Positions 54,001-63,768 of a DNA stretch of 64,000 nt are shown in pieces. A program made the translations under genes and the position numbers. The DNA lies in NCBI RefSeq assembly GCF_024868665.1, contig NC_079904.1:3921807-3985806 (forward strand), given 5' to 3'. How positions within the stretch are numbered: position 1 is the first letter of the stretch; each line of letters begins with the position of its first letter. The DNA is from Triplophysa rosa (Eukaryota > Chordata > Actinopteri > Cypriniformes > Nemacheilidae). Under the pieces are notes generated by a model. The model was not told the origin of the DNA and ran no database searches. It worked only from the letters and a program-made list of their open reading frames with translations.

Positions 54001-57000
54001 ACGCGCGACCACATCTCTGTGAAAACGGCCGCTCTCTCTCACCTTCAGACGACTCCCTGAAAAGCCATGTCCTGAATTCTAATCCCGCGCTGAAGGCCGG
54101 CCGCTTATTCACGATGCTATGAACAACAGGAGGAACGAGGACTTGTGTTCATCACTTCAGCATTTACCTGCACGCTTTCTACTCTCTTCATAGACCCAAC
54201 AACCTCGTAAACTGGCTTTTAAATCTGCTTGTGCTGCGAGGTGGATGGCACTTCAGAGGGTGCTGTACCTGCTGAAGGCTCGTGGAGAGGTTTTCCAGCT
54301 CCTCCTCGCGCACCACGAGCTGTTTCCGGAGCTCTTGCGTTATCCCTCTCTCCCTCTGCAACCTCTTCTCCAGCGACTGCCAAAAAGACAAAGGACACGT
54401 TTAGCATCTCAACTGAACCCGCTCTTATGATTACCCAACTCAACACGAGCATCACCAGACGTACACCGTCCCATTATCTCCTCATCCCGGAATAAGAGCG
54501 ACGGATTTGAGCCGCTCATAATGACGCGAATCAGACCCCTGACAACCAAAGATGAAAATTGAGGCTCTCACCGTCAACTCCAGAGTGAGCTTCTCAACCT
54601 GCTGCTTCTGATTGTCGATTAGCTGAAAGGAAAGAAGACGCAGATGGAATTAACCGTGTACGCTTGTGCGAGAGTGAGTGTCCGGAAGTGCATTGTGGGA
54701 AATGCATACCATGCTGTTTTGGCTCTGTTGTTCTAGCAAGCGAGTGTTCTCTCTCTCCAGCTGCTTCAGGTCCAGCATGGGCAGCCGCACGCCGTCCTCC
54801 AAACACTTCTCCACCTTTTCTTGGAGGCTACACGCAAACACGTTTGTCGGTCAGAAGGCAAAAGCGTTCCGTAGCACAGTGGTTCTCAAACTTTTTCGTT
54901 GTAAGGCCCCCTTTGTGTAGAGTGCATCGCTTTGCGGCCCCCCAAATAAAGACTTATAATCTTAAATGTAACATTTTTATTTAAACAAAAACATATTCGG
55001 TTATACAATGCTGAAACATCAATTCTTTTGTCTGGTGGTCTTATTTTTCTGATGTTTGATTGCATAAAATCTATGATCAATTTCTATATTTCATAAAATG
55101 CCACAAAATCTGTGGCCCCCCTGGATCCATCTCGGGGCCCCCCCCAGGGGCCACGGCCCCCAGTTTGAGAACTACTGCACGTAGCAAATCGCTACTGTAT
55201 TGACATTTGATGAATCTGAGCTTCTCTGTGTTTTAATAAGACTTATTACCTCTGAACAGCCGCCATGAGCTCTTTCTCCCTCTTGGATTGAGTCTCTATG
55301 AGGGCGTCTTTCTCTTCCAGCCGGGCTCGGTTCTCCTCCAGGTTCTTTTCCAGCCGGGCGATGGTGTCCTCCAACGCTCCAGCCTTTCCCTGCACCTCTT
55401 CCAACTGGAAGCCACAACACAGACAGAGATGAGTTGAGAATACTTATACATATAACTTCATTTATTTGGCTTGATTTATGGGTAGTTTTGTCGTTCAGAT
55501 CTTCACGAAAAACGTCATCAGTGATCTCGCATCAGTTAGGACGGGAAGGAGAACGTCACGTACCTGCTGAGCCTGCGTCTGGACCTCATCCAGCGAGGGA
55601 AGGTCTGCCAGGTATTTCTCCAGCGTCTCGATGCGTTGTTGCTTCTCTTGATTCTGCTCCTGCTCGCGCTGGCATTTCTTCTTCAGACTGCTGATGTAGC
55701 GGTCGCGGGTTTTCATCTGAGCGGAAGCACAAAGCGTCTTGTTAGCTTCGACGGGGGAAGTGGAACACAGTCCTTTAACCTCTAAACTGCTTTGTTTCAA
55801 AACCGACTGAAGTCCCTGCGGAGGCGGCGTTTTAAGACACGCTCGAGCTAGTTGACGGGGAATTTCTAAGTTTCACAGAGACGGCAATCCCATCATGCAC
55901 CGCAGCCAGCTCAATGACAAATCAAAGACAAAAACAAGGCAGAAAGATAACCTAATAATTCTTAGTTTACTCCTATTAAAAACCTCTCACCTTCTCTTCC
56001 AGTTTCTTGATGTCTTCTGTGTACTTCTGTGTGTTCTGTTTGAGAAACTCGCTGAGGTGAATGCCCTCCAGCTCCGCCGCGGCTAATTTCCGGCCCAGCT
56101 CGCTGTTCTCACAACACATCGGACTCGCACGCTCGGGCAGCTGAGATTTTGGACTTTGACTGGATACGGGACTGTCGTACGGAGAGTCCTAAAAAAGAGA
56201 ATCGGTAGTATTAATAGCAGGTACTGAGAACAACAACTACATACTTTTATACTAGACTAGTTGGTCGGCTAGTTAGTCTTTGAAGGACAGTTCACCCAAA
56301 ACTTTTACTTACACTCATGTTGTTTCAAATCTGTATAAGTATCTTTGTTCTGTTGAACACCAGGGAACATATTACAAACAATGTAGGAAACCAAACCTTT
56401 CTGGGGCACCATTGACTTTTTTACTATGGAAGTCAATGGTGCCCCAGAACTCTTCGGTTACAAATATCTTCATTTGTGTTGTGGGTCAACAAAATGTATA
56501 CAGGTTTGAAACAACTTGAGGCTGAGTAAATGGTCACAGAATTGTAATTTTTGGGTGAACTGTCCCTTTAAAGGCCTGAATAAGTACGAACCCACATACT
56601 CCAATCAGAAGTGTTTTAGGGGGCGTTCACGAATGATGTGTTCTTTAAAAACAGCCTGATGGTGTTCCAACAGAATGCAGGGGTCTCAAGAGGCATTTTT
56701 TCAAGTTGGCACAACACAACGATCATCCAAAGACGACCATCTGCCTGAGCTAACATTTAAAAATAGTGCAGACCGTGCGGTCCTTTAGTCGGGCAAATGA
56801 AGGATATCAAACATATATCAATAACTTTAATTTCCTTATGTTATTCCAAACATGTATGGTTTTCTTTTTTCTGCAGAACACAGAAGAGATTTTTTTAAGA
56901 ATGCGATAACCAAACAACATTGGAACCCCACTGACTTTCATTGTTCCATTTTTCAAAATATCTTCTTTTGCGTTCCACATAATAAAGAAAGTTATACAGG

Positions 57001-58793
57001 TTTGGGAATGATGAAAGAATTGTCATTTTTGGGTGAACTATTCCCTTAATAACATCAAATACAGTATTCTTCCTCTTGAATTTTGTTATAAACAGACATA
57101 CCTTGGCTTTGAGCAGATATGAGTCATCATAGCGCCCCCTCTGGTTCTGGAGGACTTGTTGCGCCCGTAACTCATTTTCCCTGATCCTGGCATGAAGTTG
57201 AAGGATTTGTTGCTTTTGTCTACAATTCCACAAAAAAATCCAAATCAGAAAGTGACTCATTTGATCAAAATTCAGTCAGTATTCCCAGTATTCCGACAGA
57301 ACGTTTCCTGGTACCACACAAAGAAAAATCCTTTCTGAGAAATAAAGACGTGATCGCTGGAGGCTGTTACTATGTGGCAGACAGATTTGCTTTAGCAAGA
57401 AATGTTTTCACAGATATAACGCTCTAAAGCATGCTTGTTGTACTTGTTTTGGACATTTTCTGCCTTTCGGCGAAATAAGACGGGCATTGCAGTTAAACAT
57501 TAGTAGATCAAGTTAAGAATACTAAACACAAACAGGATCAGAGAATTGAACACAGTGCCACCTTGTGGCACATTTTCAGCTGTTAAAAACATTTGAATGT
57601 TATTGTAAACAAACAGACAGAGAAAAAAAGACGCTGGTGCTTTTCAAGAGCCGGCAAACATATGCAAAACATATTTTACACAATATGTTATATTTTATCC
57701 TTAATACATCCGCTACTGCTCACAGCTGGATGTTTGTCTGCTCCCTCATGTGTAATTCTTGGCAGGTATGACGGCCTGACATTTTGACACGGTGTGTGTA
57801 CGTGTGAGTCTGCCTGCTGCGTGGCATTCGTGCCACTGCCCCGTCTGCCACAGCTGACCTGAGAGCAAAGCATCATGGGTGGCAGCATTGGGCTATAATT
57901 ACACCTGCTCAAGGTCACAGCAGTCACTGTGAGGTCACCGTCCCAACCACAGCTGACATCATGTTCAATTATTGAAATCATTTTGTGGGCAACTCTGCCA
58001 CCTGCCTAGAAACAAGAACTAATGATGGGAAGAGGAGGAGGACGTGACTCACGCGGCTGTGATACGATGCTCACATACGTTTCTTCGTTGTTCTACGATG
58101 TTTCAAATAAAATGTATGTTTTTATATGAATGTGATTGATGTAGTGTGGACATCAGATTAAAATTTGTATAAAAAGATGTAAATAAGAATGTATTGCATA
58201 ATAATGCAAATAAATGTTGTTAATAATAATAAAAATAGTACCGTTAGCCCTCCTCATTCAAATATCACATTCATACTTTTCCTGGTCGAAAGTGACCAAA
58301 TTTATTTTGTAATGATTATCATATATTTTTGTTCACTAATATTTCTTCTTTAAACATTTCACTCTTTCAGGGAATGTTTGGTTTTGTAATATTTATGCAA
58401 CAATTATGTATGTATATATGTCTGCATTATAATATTCATACAATAATTAGGATGATATATTTTTTCCCTTCAATATACAGTAATGTTATTATTATATATT
58501 TTTTCCTATTCCCATTTATTTCAGCTGTCAGGAGTAAAAACGTGTGAAATGTGTTTTCACAAAGCAAGTGTGACAAAAGCGTGACCCATTTTCCTACAAT
58601 TCTAAAAAGTAAAATAAATAAATGAATACTAATCATTTTAATGACTATTTAATGACTACAAATAAAATGAATATTTATAAAAACGTCAAATGTCTTTGTT
58701 TACTCACCGGTCGATTTCCAGTTCTCTCTGCCTCAGGAGTCCCTCTTTAATTTTTACTAGAGTATTGACAGGCAAAGACGTTCCACTCGGCGT
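50916..58793 (-). CDS. cep85l: cep85l, centrosomal protein 85-like (C-terminal part)
   Basis: Ten minus-strand exons in transcript order: 58793-58708, 57219-57102, 56188-55991, 55716-55564, 55404-55250, 54827-54710, 54622-54572, 54376-54269, 52335-52155 and 51079-50916 (with TGA). All junctions are GT-AG and phases agree, giving about 443 residues. The product is a long coiled coil, heavily charged with heptad-like leucines. Diagnostic matches to human CEP85L are [20 protein letters not shown], the following [33 protein letters not shown] and the ending [16 protein letters not shown]. Known of the family: CEP85L is a centrosomal or pericentriolar protein needed for neuronal migration, and human variants cause posterior-predominant lissencephaly. 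The N-terminal low-complexity half is encoded beyond the right edge. CEP85 is the paralogue, but this C-terminus and the slc35f1 synteny favour cep85l. Confidence 0.95.
51080..52154 (-). other. cep85l last intron
   Basis: About 1.1 kb, AT-rich. A shortened family C copy with a SINE tail remnant lies at 51930-52085; nothing else was recognised. Confidence 0.6.
51930..52085. repeat. Family C fragment with an embedded SINE tail remnant
   Basis: The left end gaccatttcaaagactactt and the right end aatggtctcttcatttttttccgtg retain the family C termini. Between them acatttagcagacactttta is the inverted SINE tail motif. The core of family C is deleted. Confidence 0.55.
52155..52335 (-). CDS. cep85l: cep85l exon, C-terminal conserved domain
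   Basis: The acceptor is ttttcacag and the donor is gtaaata. A variable stretch is followed by [20 protein letters not shown] and [17 protein letters not shown], closely matching human. The exon ends one base into the serine codon completed by the terminal exon. Confidence 0.93.
52336..54268 (-). other. cep85l intron with one MITE relic
   Basis: 1.9 kb; the only recognised content is the repeat at 52859-53168. The ORF at 53760-54122 lacks any family resemblance. Confidence 0.6.
52859..53168. repeat. Decayed relative of the 41905-42207 MITE
   Basis: Starts tagggccgtcgaaagattta and shares the internal acttttattctggatgtgat with the other copy; the right terminus is lost. Confidence 0.65.
54269..54376 (-). 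CDS. cep85l: cep85l exon, coiled coil
   Basis: The acceptor is ctttttggcag and the donor is gtacagc. Thirty-six codons, [20 protein letters not shown] then [16 protein letters not shown], correspond in position to the human KKERNVQRLTKALLENQ segment. Confidence 0.9.
54572..54622 (-). CDS. cep85l: cep85l 51-base microexon
   Basis: The acceptor is tttcctttcag and the donor is gtgagag. Seventeen in-frame codons, [17 protein letters not shown], correspond to human IIDSQQDEIDRMILEI. Because it is a multiple of three, skipping it would keep the frame. Confidence 0.88.
54710..54827 (-). CDS. cep85l: cep85l exon, coiled coil
   Basis: The acceptor is tgcgtgtag and the donor is gtatgca. It encodes [20 protein letters not shown], matching human VERCLEDGIRLPMLDAKQL, then [18 protein letters not shown] hAT-type MITE sits in the intron just 5' of it. 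Confidence 0.94.
54828..55249 (-). other. cep85l intron filled by a hAT MITE
   Basis: A 422-base intron of which 301 bases are the MITE at 54877-55177, leaving about 50-70 bases at each end for splicing signals. Confidence 0.75.
54877..55177. mobile_element. hAT-type MITE with CAGTGGTTCTCAAACT ends
   Basis: The left end is cagtggttctcaaact and the right end agtttgagaactactg, one mismatch. The flanks share cgtagca (54870-54876 and 55180-55186), an imperfect target duplication. The C-runs near both ends (ggccccc) resemble those of the element at 2323-3221 without being the same. Confidence 0.82.
55250..55404 (-). CDS. cep85l: cep85l exon, coiled coil
   Basis: The acceptor is tggcttccag and the donor is gtaataa. 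It encodes [20 protein letters not shown] and ends [11 protein letters not shown], a charged continuous helix. It ends two bases into the next codon. Confidence 0.92.
55564..55716 (-). CDS. cep85l: cep85l exon, most conserved coiled-coil block
   Basis: The acceptor is ttccgctcag and the donor is gtacgtg. It encodes [20 protein letters not shown] and [20 protein letters not shown], nearly identical to human. Confidence 0.95.
55991..56188 (-). CDS. cep85l: cep85l exon, Ser/Pro linker and coiled coil
   Basis: The acceptor is cttttttag and the donor is gtgagag. Sixty-six codons: a Ser/Pro-rich linker ([20 protein letters not shown]), then helical [20 protein letters not shown], ending DIKKLEEK. 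In human the corresponding linker is longer and different. Confidence 0.9.
56279..56571. repeat. TTAA-type MITE, family A, copy 11
   Basis: Starts ttgaaggacagttcaccc and ends gggtgaactgtccctttaa. Confidence 0.85.
56832..57049. repeat. TTAA-type MITE, family A, copy 12
   Basis: The left end is degraded (ccttatgttattccaaacat) and the right end gggtgaactattcccttaa is well kept. Confidence 0.8.
57102..57219 (-). CDS. cep85l: cep85l exon, coiled coil
   Basis: The acceptor is ggaattgtag and the donor is gtatgtc. It encodes [20 protein letters not shown], a conserved coiled-coil block, and ends [11 protein letters not shown]. Confidence 0.93.
57220..58707 (-). other. cep85l intron without recognised elements
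   Basis: 1.5 kb, AT-rich, with an especially A/T-rich part around 58,140-58,680. No exon or repeat was recognised. Confidence 0.55.
58708..58793 (-). CDS. cep85l: cep85l exon (first in window)
   Basis: The acceptor (minus strand) is tgtgtag and the donor is gtgagta. It encodes [20 protein letters not shown], then RQRELEID. The second half aligns with the start of the human coiled coil ([11 protein letters not shown]); the first half is not conserved. Confidence 0.9.
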
Positions 58794-59106
58794 CTACACA
58801 ACACAAGAATTACAGCATTAGAAGAACACTTCATTCGGTACACATGCAGGGTCAAGCTAATGTGTATTTCTGCTAAACACACTGTAATGATCATACTTGG
58901 TCATAATAATCATCAACCAGCGACAAACTGCCATAAAAGCCCTTCAGCATCATAGTAGACAACTTCAACAAGGTCTCTCACACAGATCAGTGTAAACGTT
59001 TTACAATGGCGTATCTCTCCGAACAATAAACATCCATCTCACACATACACCACAGTCGTATATACTACAACAATATTGTACAATATTATATATAATAGAT
59101 CAATAC

Positions 59107-59175
59107 TAAAGGTCCAGTGTATGAAATTTAGCGGCATCAAGGGGTGAGGTTGCGAATTGCAACCAACGGCTCAAG
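59107..59175. repeat. Short dispersed element shared with 29245-29323
   Basis: Reads gtccagtgtatgaaatttag, then cggcatcaaggggtgaggtt and gcgaattgcaaccaacggct. The reverse complement matches the insert in the repeat at 29163-29415. Confidence 0.7.
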
Positions 59176-59181
59176 CTCTAT

Positions 59182-59378
59182 CAGTGGTTCTTAACGGGGG
59201 CCTCAGGATGACTGATCATTTTAAATTAGACCAAATGAGCATTTAAATACATTTTAAACAACTTAAAACCAAGATATATCTTAAAAATGTTGAGTTTTGT
59301 GAGCGAGGGGGGGGCCTTTGAATATTGCTGAATACAGTGGGGGGGGGGCCTTGGAGTCAAAAAGGTTGAGAACCCCTG
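59182..59378. mobile_element. Decayed hAT-type MITE
   Basis: The left end cagtggttcttaac and the right end gttgagaacccctg are inverted with two mismatches. G-runs near the right end make it unstable sequence. No clear target duplication remains. Confidence 0.65.
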
Positions 59379-59949
59379 CGCCATATCAAACAGGTTTCAA
59401 TTTGAAATAATAATGAAGTTAATTTTTGAACAGAAAGAGTTATAAATCCATCTGAAGTGGTCGCTGGATGTAAACCAGTAACCACAGACAACCATTACAA
59501 GCTATCAGATGTATTCAACTCATGCACATCCACTCTTTAAAATAGTCTGTATTGTTTCGGTCACCTCGCCTCTGCAGACTTGAGATGCCGTCAGGCTCAG
59601 AAATGCCCTGCCCATAAATGCCCCACATATGACTGGCACGCTTGAGCCGAAAAACATGCCTTTATTTGCCTCTGGAGAGGTTTAAGTCCCACCAGTGAAC
59701 AACGTGGTGATAAGAAACAGGTGCCATGTTCTTTTGCCAGCTCTCAGTCACGGGTGATATTTTTAACGTGTCGTGTGGTAAACTCGCATCTATACAGTAC
59801 GTGATGTGTGGTGTGGAAAGACGAAGCAACTACAAACTAAAGCTGGACGGCAGATCACATGACCTGGATCGAATGAAGAGAAGTCAACTCGGCATCATAC
59901 AGATACTAGTCACGGGTTGATGTTGATAAAGATCTGTCTGTCTGATATG

Positions 59950-60219
59950 TGTGTTCACGCAAAAATAACGATTCCGTCATTTATTCACCCTCATGTCATT
60001 CAAAACCTTTTGTAGAACACAAAAGATGATATTTTGAGAAATGAGAAGCGGTTTTGTGTCCACACAATGGTTGTCAATGAGGTCAAGCTGTTTGGTTCCC
60101 TGCATTCTTCAAAATATCTTCTTTTGTGTTCTGTTCCAGAAAGTCATACAGGTTTGGAATGACACGAGGACGAGTAAATAATGAAATCATTTTAATCTGA
60201 AGGCGAACTGTCCCTTTAA
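59950..60219. repeat. TTAA-type MITE, family A, copy 13
   Basis: Starts tgtgttcacgcaaaaataac and ends ggcgaactgtccctttaa, with standard internal arms. Confidence 0.78.
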
Positions 60220-60707
60220 ATCTGTCCTTTAATGCGCACTCTTTGGGACATCCTATACGTCTGCACTGGCTTAAGTCACCAAACTGTGTCGAGTGCATTT
60301 TCATGAGGAAAATGATGACAAATGACTAACCAATACAAGAAGATAAGCCCTGATGAAAGCCAACGGAGAGAGAGTGTCTGTCCTGCTGGAACGTGGACAT
60401 CTAATGAAAATAAATGCCTGTGTTTACCCCGTTTTATGCCGTGGCATAAACTAAACGCTTTATGAGTCAGGGGTCTGTCTAAACTTATTCCTCCACCTGC
60501 TCCTCAATACTCCAGACGCCGGTGTTCTGTTTGTCTCTCTCCACACGGCCGTTTAAACAGTCTGAGACACAACAGCTGCCGGAGGAACCCACCACATTCA
60601 TTACAGCAAACGGATGCCAGAAAATGAGAAATGCTGCGACTTTACTGAAAACTCTGTTTCTCTGTTTAACAGCTACGAATCGCGTTTAAAAAAGAATTGC
60701 CAATCTC

Positions 60708-60904
60708 TTTAAACACACAAAAAAGATATTTTGAGAAATGTCTCAGTGGTTTTGCGTCCAAACAATGGAAGTCAACGGGGACCAGCGTTTTTTGGTTACC
60801 AACATTCTTCAAAATATCTTCTATTGTGTTCTGCAGAAGAAAGAAAGTCATAAAAGTTTGGAACGAGTAACTGACGACAGAACGTTCATTTGAAGGTAAA
60901 CTAA
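60708..60904. repeat. TTAA-type MITE, family A, copy 14 (truncated)
   Basis: Begins in the first arm (ttaaacacacaaaaaagata) and runs to a decayed right end near tgaaggtaaacta. Confidence 0.72.
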
Positions 60905-61519
60905 GCTAAAGAAACGTTTTCGTTTTCGCTCTGCATTTGCGAACTCTCATCAACTATGACCTCTAAACCAATAAATTCTTTATTAACTACATCAAATATC
61001 CATGACTCTTTAAAAATGTGGCTTAGCTTGGATGCCCTTGGTGATCGGGATAATCATATCCACTCCCTAAATTGTATCAAAGAGCACAGTAAAGGTCCGA
61101 TGGCTTTCGGCTAGTGTACTCCACAGCTACGCTCTGTCACATAGCACCGCTAATCTGCTGTCAGTTCCCTGAACTTTATCACACCCCGCCACCGCCTTCT
61201 CTCTACGGCCCTCCAGACAGCTGTCCATCAGCTTCCCGACACGCCGGGGCAACAAAGAGGAGACACGGTGGCTGCTTTCGATGGGGCGCTACCCAGAATT
61301 GACTGTGATCTGGCTGTGATTTGGAACTCGGGGGTAAATTCAACAGTGTGCTGTTTGTGTTTCACACGCAGGAGAAATCTTGAGGTCTTTGTTTAAAACC
61401 ACCAGCACATAAAACTATGCAAATGTCATGAGATATGTAAAAACAATTGTGTCACATTAAAAAGCCTAAATGTTAATACACTACGTAACAAAAACTTCAA
61501 ATCAAGTAGCATTTATTTA

Positions 61520-61950
61520 GACATCAAATGCAGAGAAAAATTAAGAGAGCGTTCCAAATGTTCATTTATTCAGCATTTCTAGATGTATTGTGGCCATTCT
61601 AGTCCAGTGTATGTTGTATTTCAACAAAACCAAACCTCAGGAGTGACATAAAGTCATCCAACAGCAATGTGAACGACTGACAGCATGACAAGAATCAAGA
61701 ATTAAAAATCAAGATTATCAAATAAAACGGACTTGTTTTCTTTGCAGCATTTGAGGTCTGAAAAAACACAGAGGATATTTTCTGTTGTTTTGTCCTGTTT
61801 CTCGTTTTCGTTTTCTGCGAAAAATTTGGTAGAAATATTGTTAGTAGTTCCCAGAATAAAACATAAATGATCATTTAACCACATACAGCACCTATAAATA
61901 GTCATCAGGAAAACAGATTTTGAAATGGTCTCTTATTTTTTTCCTCCCTG
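61520..61950. repeat. Dispersed repeat family C, copy 3 (inverted)
   Basis: Landmarks in the reverse orientation: tctagatgtattgtggccat, then aaagtcatccaacagcaatg and tgacagcatgacaag. The right end is gaaatggtctcttatttttttcc. Confidence 0.75.
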
Positions 61951-62548
61951 GCATTTAAAAGTAATGCATTTCGACAATCTGATGACGAATTTTGTGGTGA
62001 ATATAAGTGATGAGATGAAGTAGACATGTCTCTGTGAACTTCCAGCGAACTGACATCATGCAAAAAATGTTCCCTACCAATGACATTGAGAGCTTATTTA
62101 AAGCAACTAAAAAAGTGCAGTTCGTTACAAAAAACCTCCAGCATTTCTCTGCAATTGCTACTTGGTTCCATCCAATGCAATGACATTCAGACATTTTCAA
62201 GTGTAACCCAAGTGTCCAAATAACCCAAAGGCACCTCCATCTGTGTGTCCGGCCGACAGCTGTTGGAGCCAGAAAGCGATTGTGCTAAGCTAAACAATGA
62301 GGTGAGACCTGTCCTGGATGTAGCAAACTTTCCAGCGTTGGCCGGAGGGCACGACAGGCGATTGGACAATGCGTATGCATGCACATGGCAACCGGGCTCT
62401 AACATACCATAAACGCTCAGTAAATGAGGTACAGCGAGCAAGGTCACCGTTAGAACCGACCTCCTGCATTTCAATGAGCTTGTCCATGAAGACCACCATG
62501 TGTTACCTTTACATAACCAAACAGCATTCAGTCTTTTCACTGGGATTA

Positions 62549-62770
62549 TAAAAGGGCTTATGCACCCAAAAACAAAAATAATTCATCGTTTATTCACTGT
62601 CATGTCTGTATTATGACTCTTTCTTCTGTGGAACACAAAAGAAGATATTTTGAGAAATGTCCATACAATGGAAGGTCCGGTGTTGTTCGGTTACCATCGT
62701 TCTTTAAAATATCTTCGTTTGTGTTTTGCACAAGAAAAAAATCATACAAGACATAAGGGTGAGTAAATGA
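62549..62770. repeat. TTAA-type MITE, family A, copy 15
   Basis: Starts taaaagggcttatgcaccc and ends with ataagggtgagtaaatga; the terminal right part is missing. Confidence 0.75.
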
Positions 62771-62919
62771 ATCTCTTGGATTTTCGCAAAATCAGGCTAT
62801 TGAATATATCAGTAGTCTTGTTGTGAAAAGAAATCCTCCCAAACTGATAAACAGCAATGATCTTTTTTGTTTTAGTAAAGTGGCTGCCCTTAAACCTGGC
62901 ATTAAGAGATGGGTTTCGG

Positions 62920-63052
62920 TCAGGAGGTGGCGTGGCGGACAGTGACCGTGACGCCCTCTCCGTTCTTCGCGTCCACACTGCTGCCCTTTTCAATAATGCT
63001 CTCTGAGAGCTTCCCTGACTCCGGCGAAATGAAGCTCCATATAAGGAAGAGG
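62920..63052 (-). other. Possible terminal coding exon of an unidentified gene or isoform
   Basis: On the minus strand, after a possible acceptor (gaaaacag, 63053-63060), the frame reads LFLIWSFISPESGKLSESII, then EKGSSVDAKNGEGVTVTVRH and ATS before TGA at 62920-62922. Third codon positions are strongly G/C (mostly C toward the end), unlike the intron around it. The acceptor lacks a good pyrimidine tract and I do not recognise the peptide. It could be an alternative cep85l end, a nested gene, or chance. Confidence 0.25.
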
Positions 63053-63639
63053 CTGTTTTCATCTCAAAATAGATCTCAAACAATGACCAAAAAATGTTCA
63101 GTTCTGCAGTAAAGTTCCCAGCGACCCCGGGGAAAGTTTTAGCTCTAGGTTAAAGAGGTTTACAGAGGATTATTAGGAGGTTTTATAAGCAATCTTCTCA
63201 ATGGAATGGGTCGTTTAGAGCACACGCTGTTCTGGCCGCAACATCAATCGAATATCTGTATTAATCCTCCGGCTGTAATCTCCGGTGAGACAGAGAGCCG
63301 CTGGGTACAGTTACAAATGAAATTCAACCCGAGCAGAAACAGAGAAAACAGCTGATGCACAAAATCAACTGAAGGAAATATGGACAGTTTTTGAATATTT
63401 CTGCTCTGCAATTGTTTGTACATTCAGAAGCTATATGAAGAAATACTTTTGACTTAATTTCACTCAATTTCAACTGTGCATGTGCTTTACAGTACACAGA
63501 ACTAGACGGATGATTCCATTAGAGACTGAGTTTAGCATGCTATTCATATTTGGGCATAAATCTATGTCTAAATAGAAGATGGGAGAAAAAATGAGAGATC
63601 AGAGCCCTCCTACGCATCTCGTCCACCCTCCTCATATAC

Positions 63640-63768
63640 TCCGCCCCTTCATTTGTCCTACCATAAACTTCCGAACCCGCATCACTGGCAGACTTTCTCG
63701 ACGGGAAAAACATTACAGCAGGATTGAACCTCAGTGCTCCGGCTGTCCATCTTCAACTTCAGGTACAC
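63640..63768 (+). other. Possible 5' leader exon on the plus strand (pln candidate)
   Basis: A GC-richer stretch follows catatactccgcccc (about 63,634-63,650) and ends at a good donor, ACTTCAG|gtacaca (exon end about 63761). In human the phospholamban gene PLN lies inside a CEP85L intron on the opposite strand and has a non-coding first exon. The place and strand fit such a leader, but no phospholamban coding sequence is in the window. Confidence 0.2.

Larger units (their letters stand above)
56189..57101 (-). other. cep85l intron with two family A MITEs
   Basis: Two family A copies (56279-56571 and 56832-57049) make up over half of this 0.9-kb intron. No exon was seen between them. Confidence 0.7.

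Noticed and set aside
62187..62540. 117-codon minus-strand open frame in the cep85l upstream intron
   Set aside because: No family resemblance or splice logic; composition is like intron.
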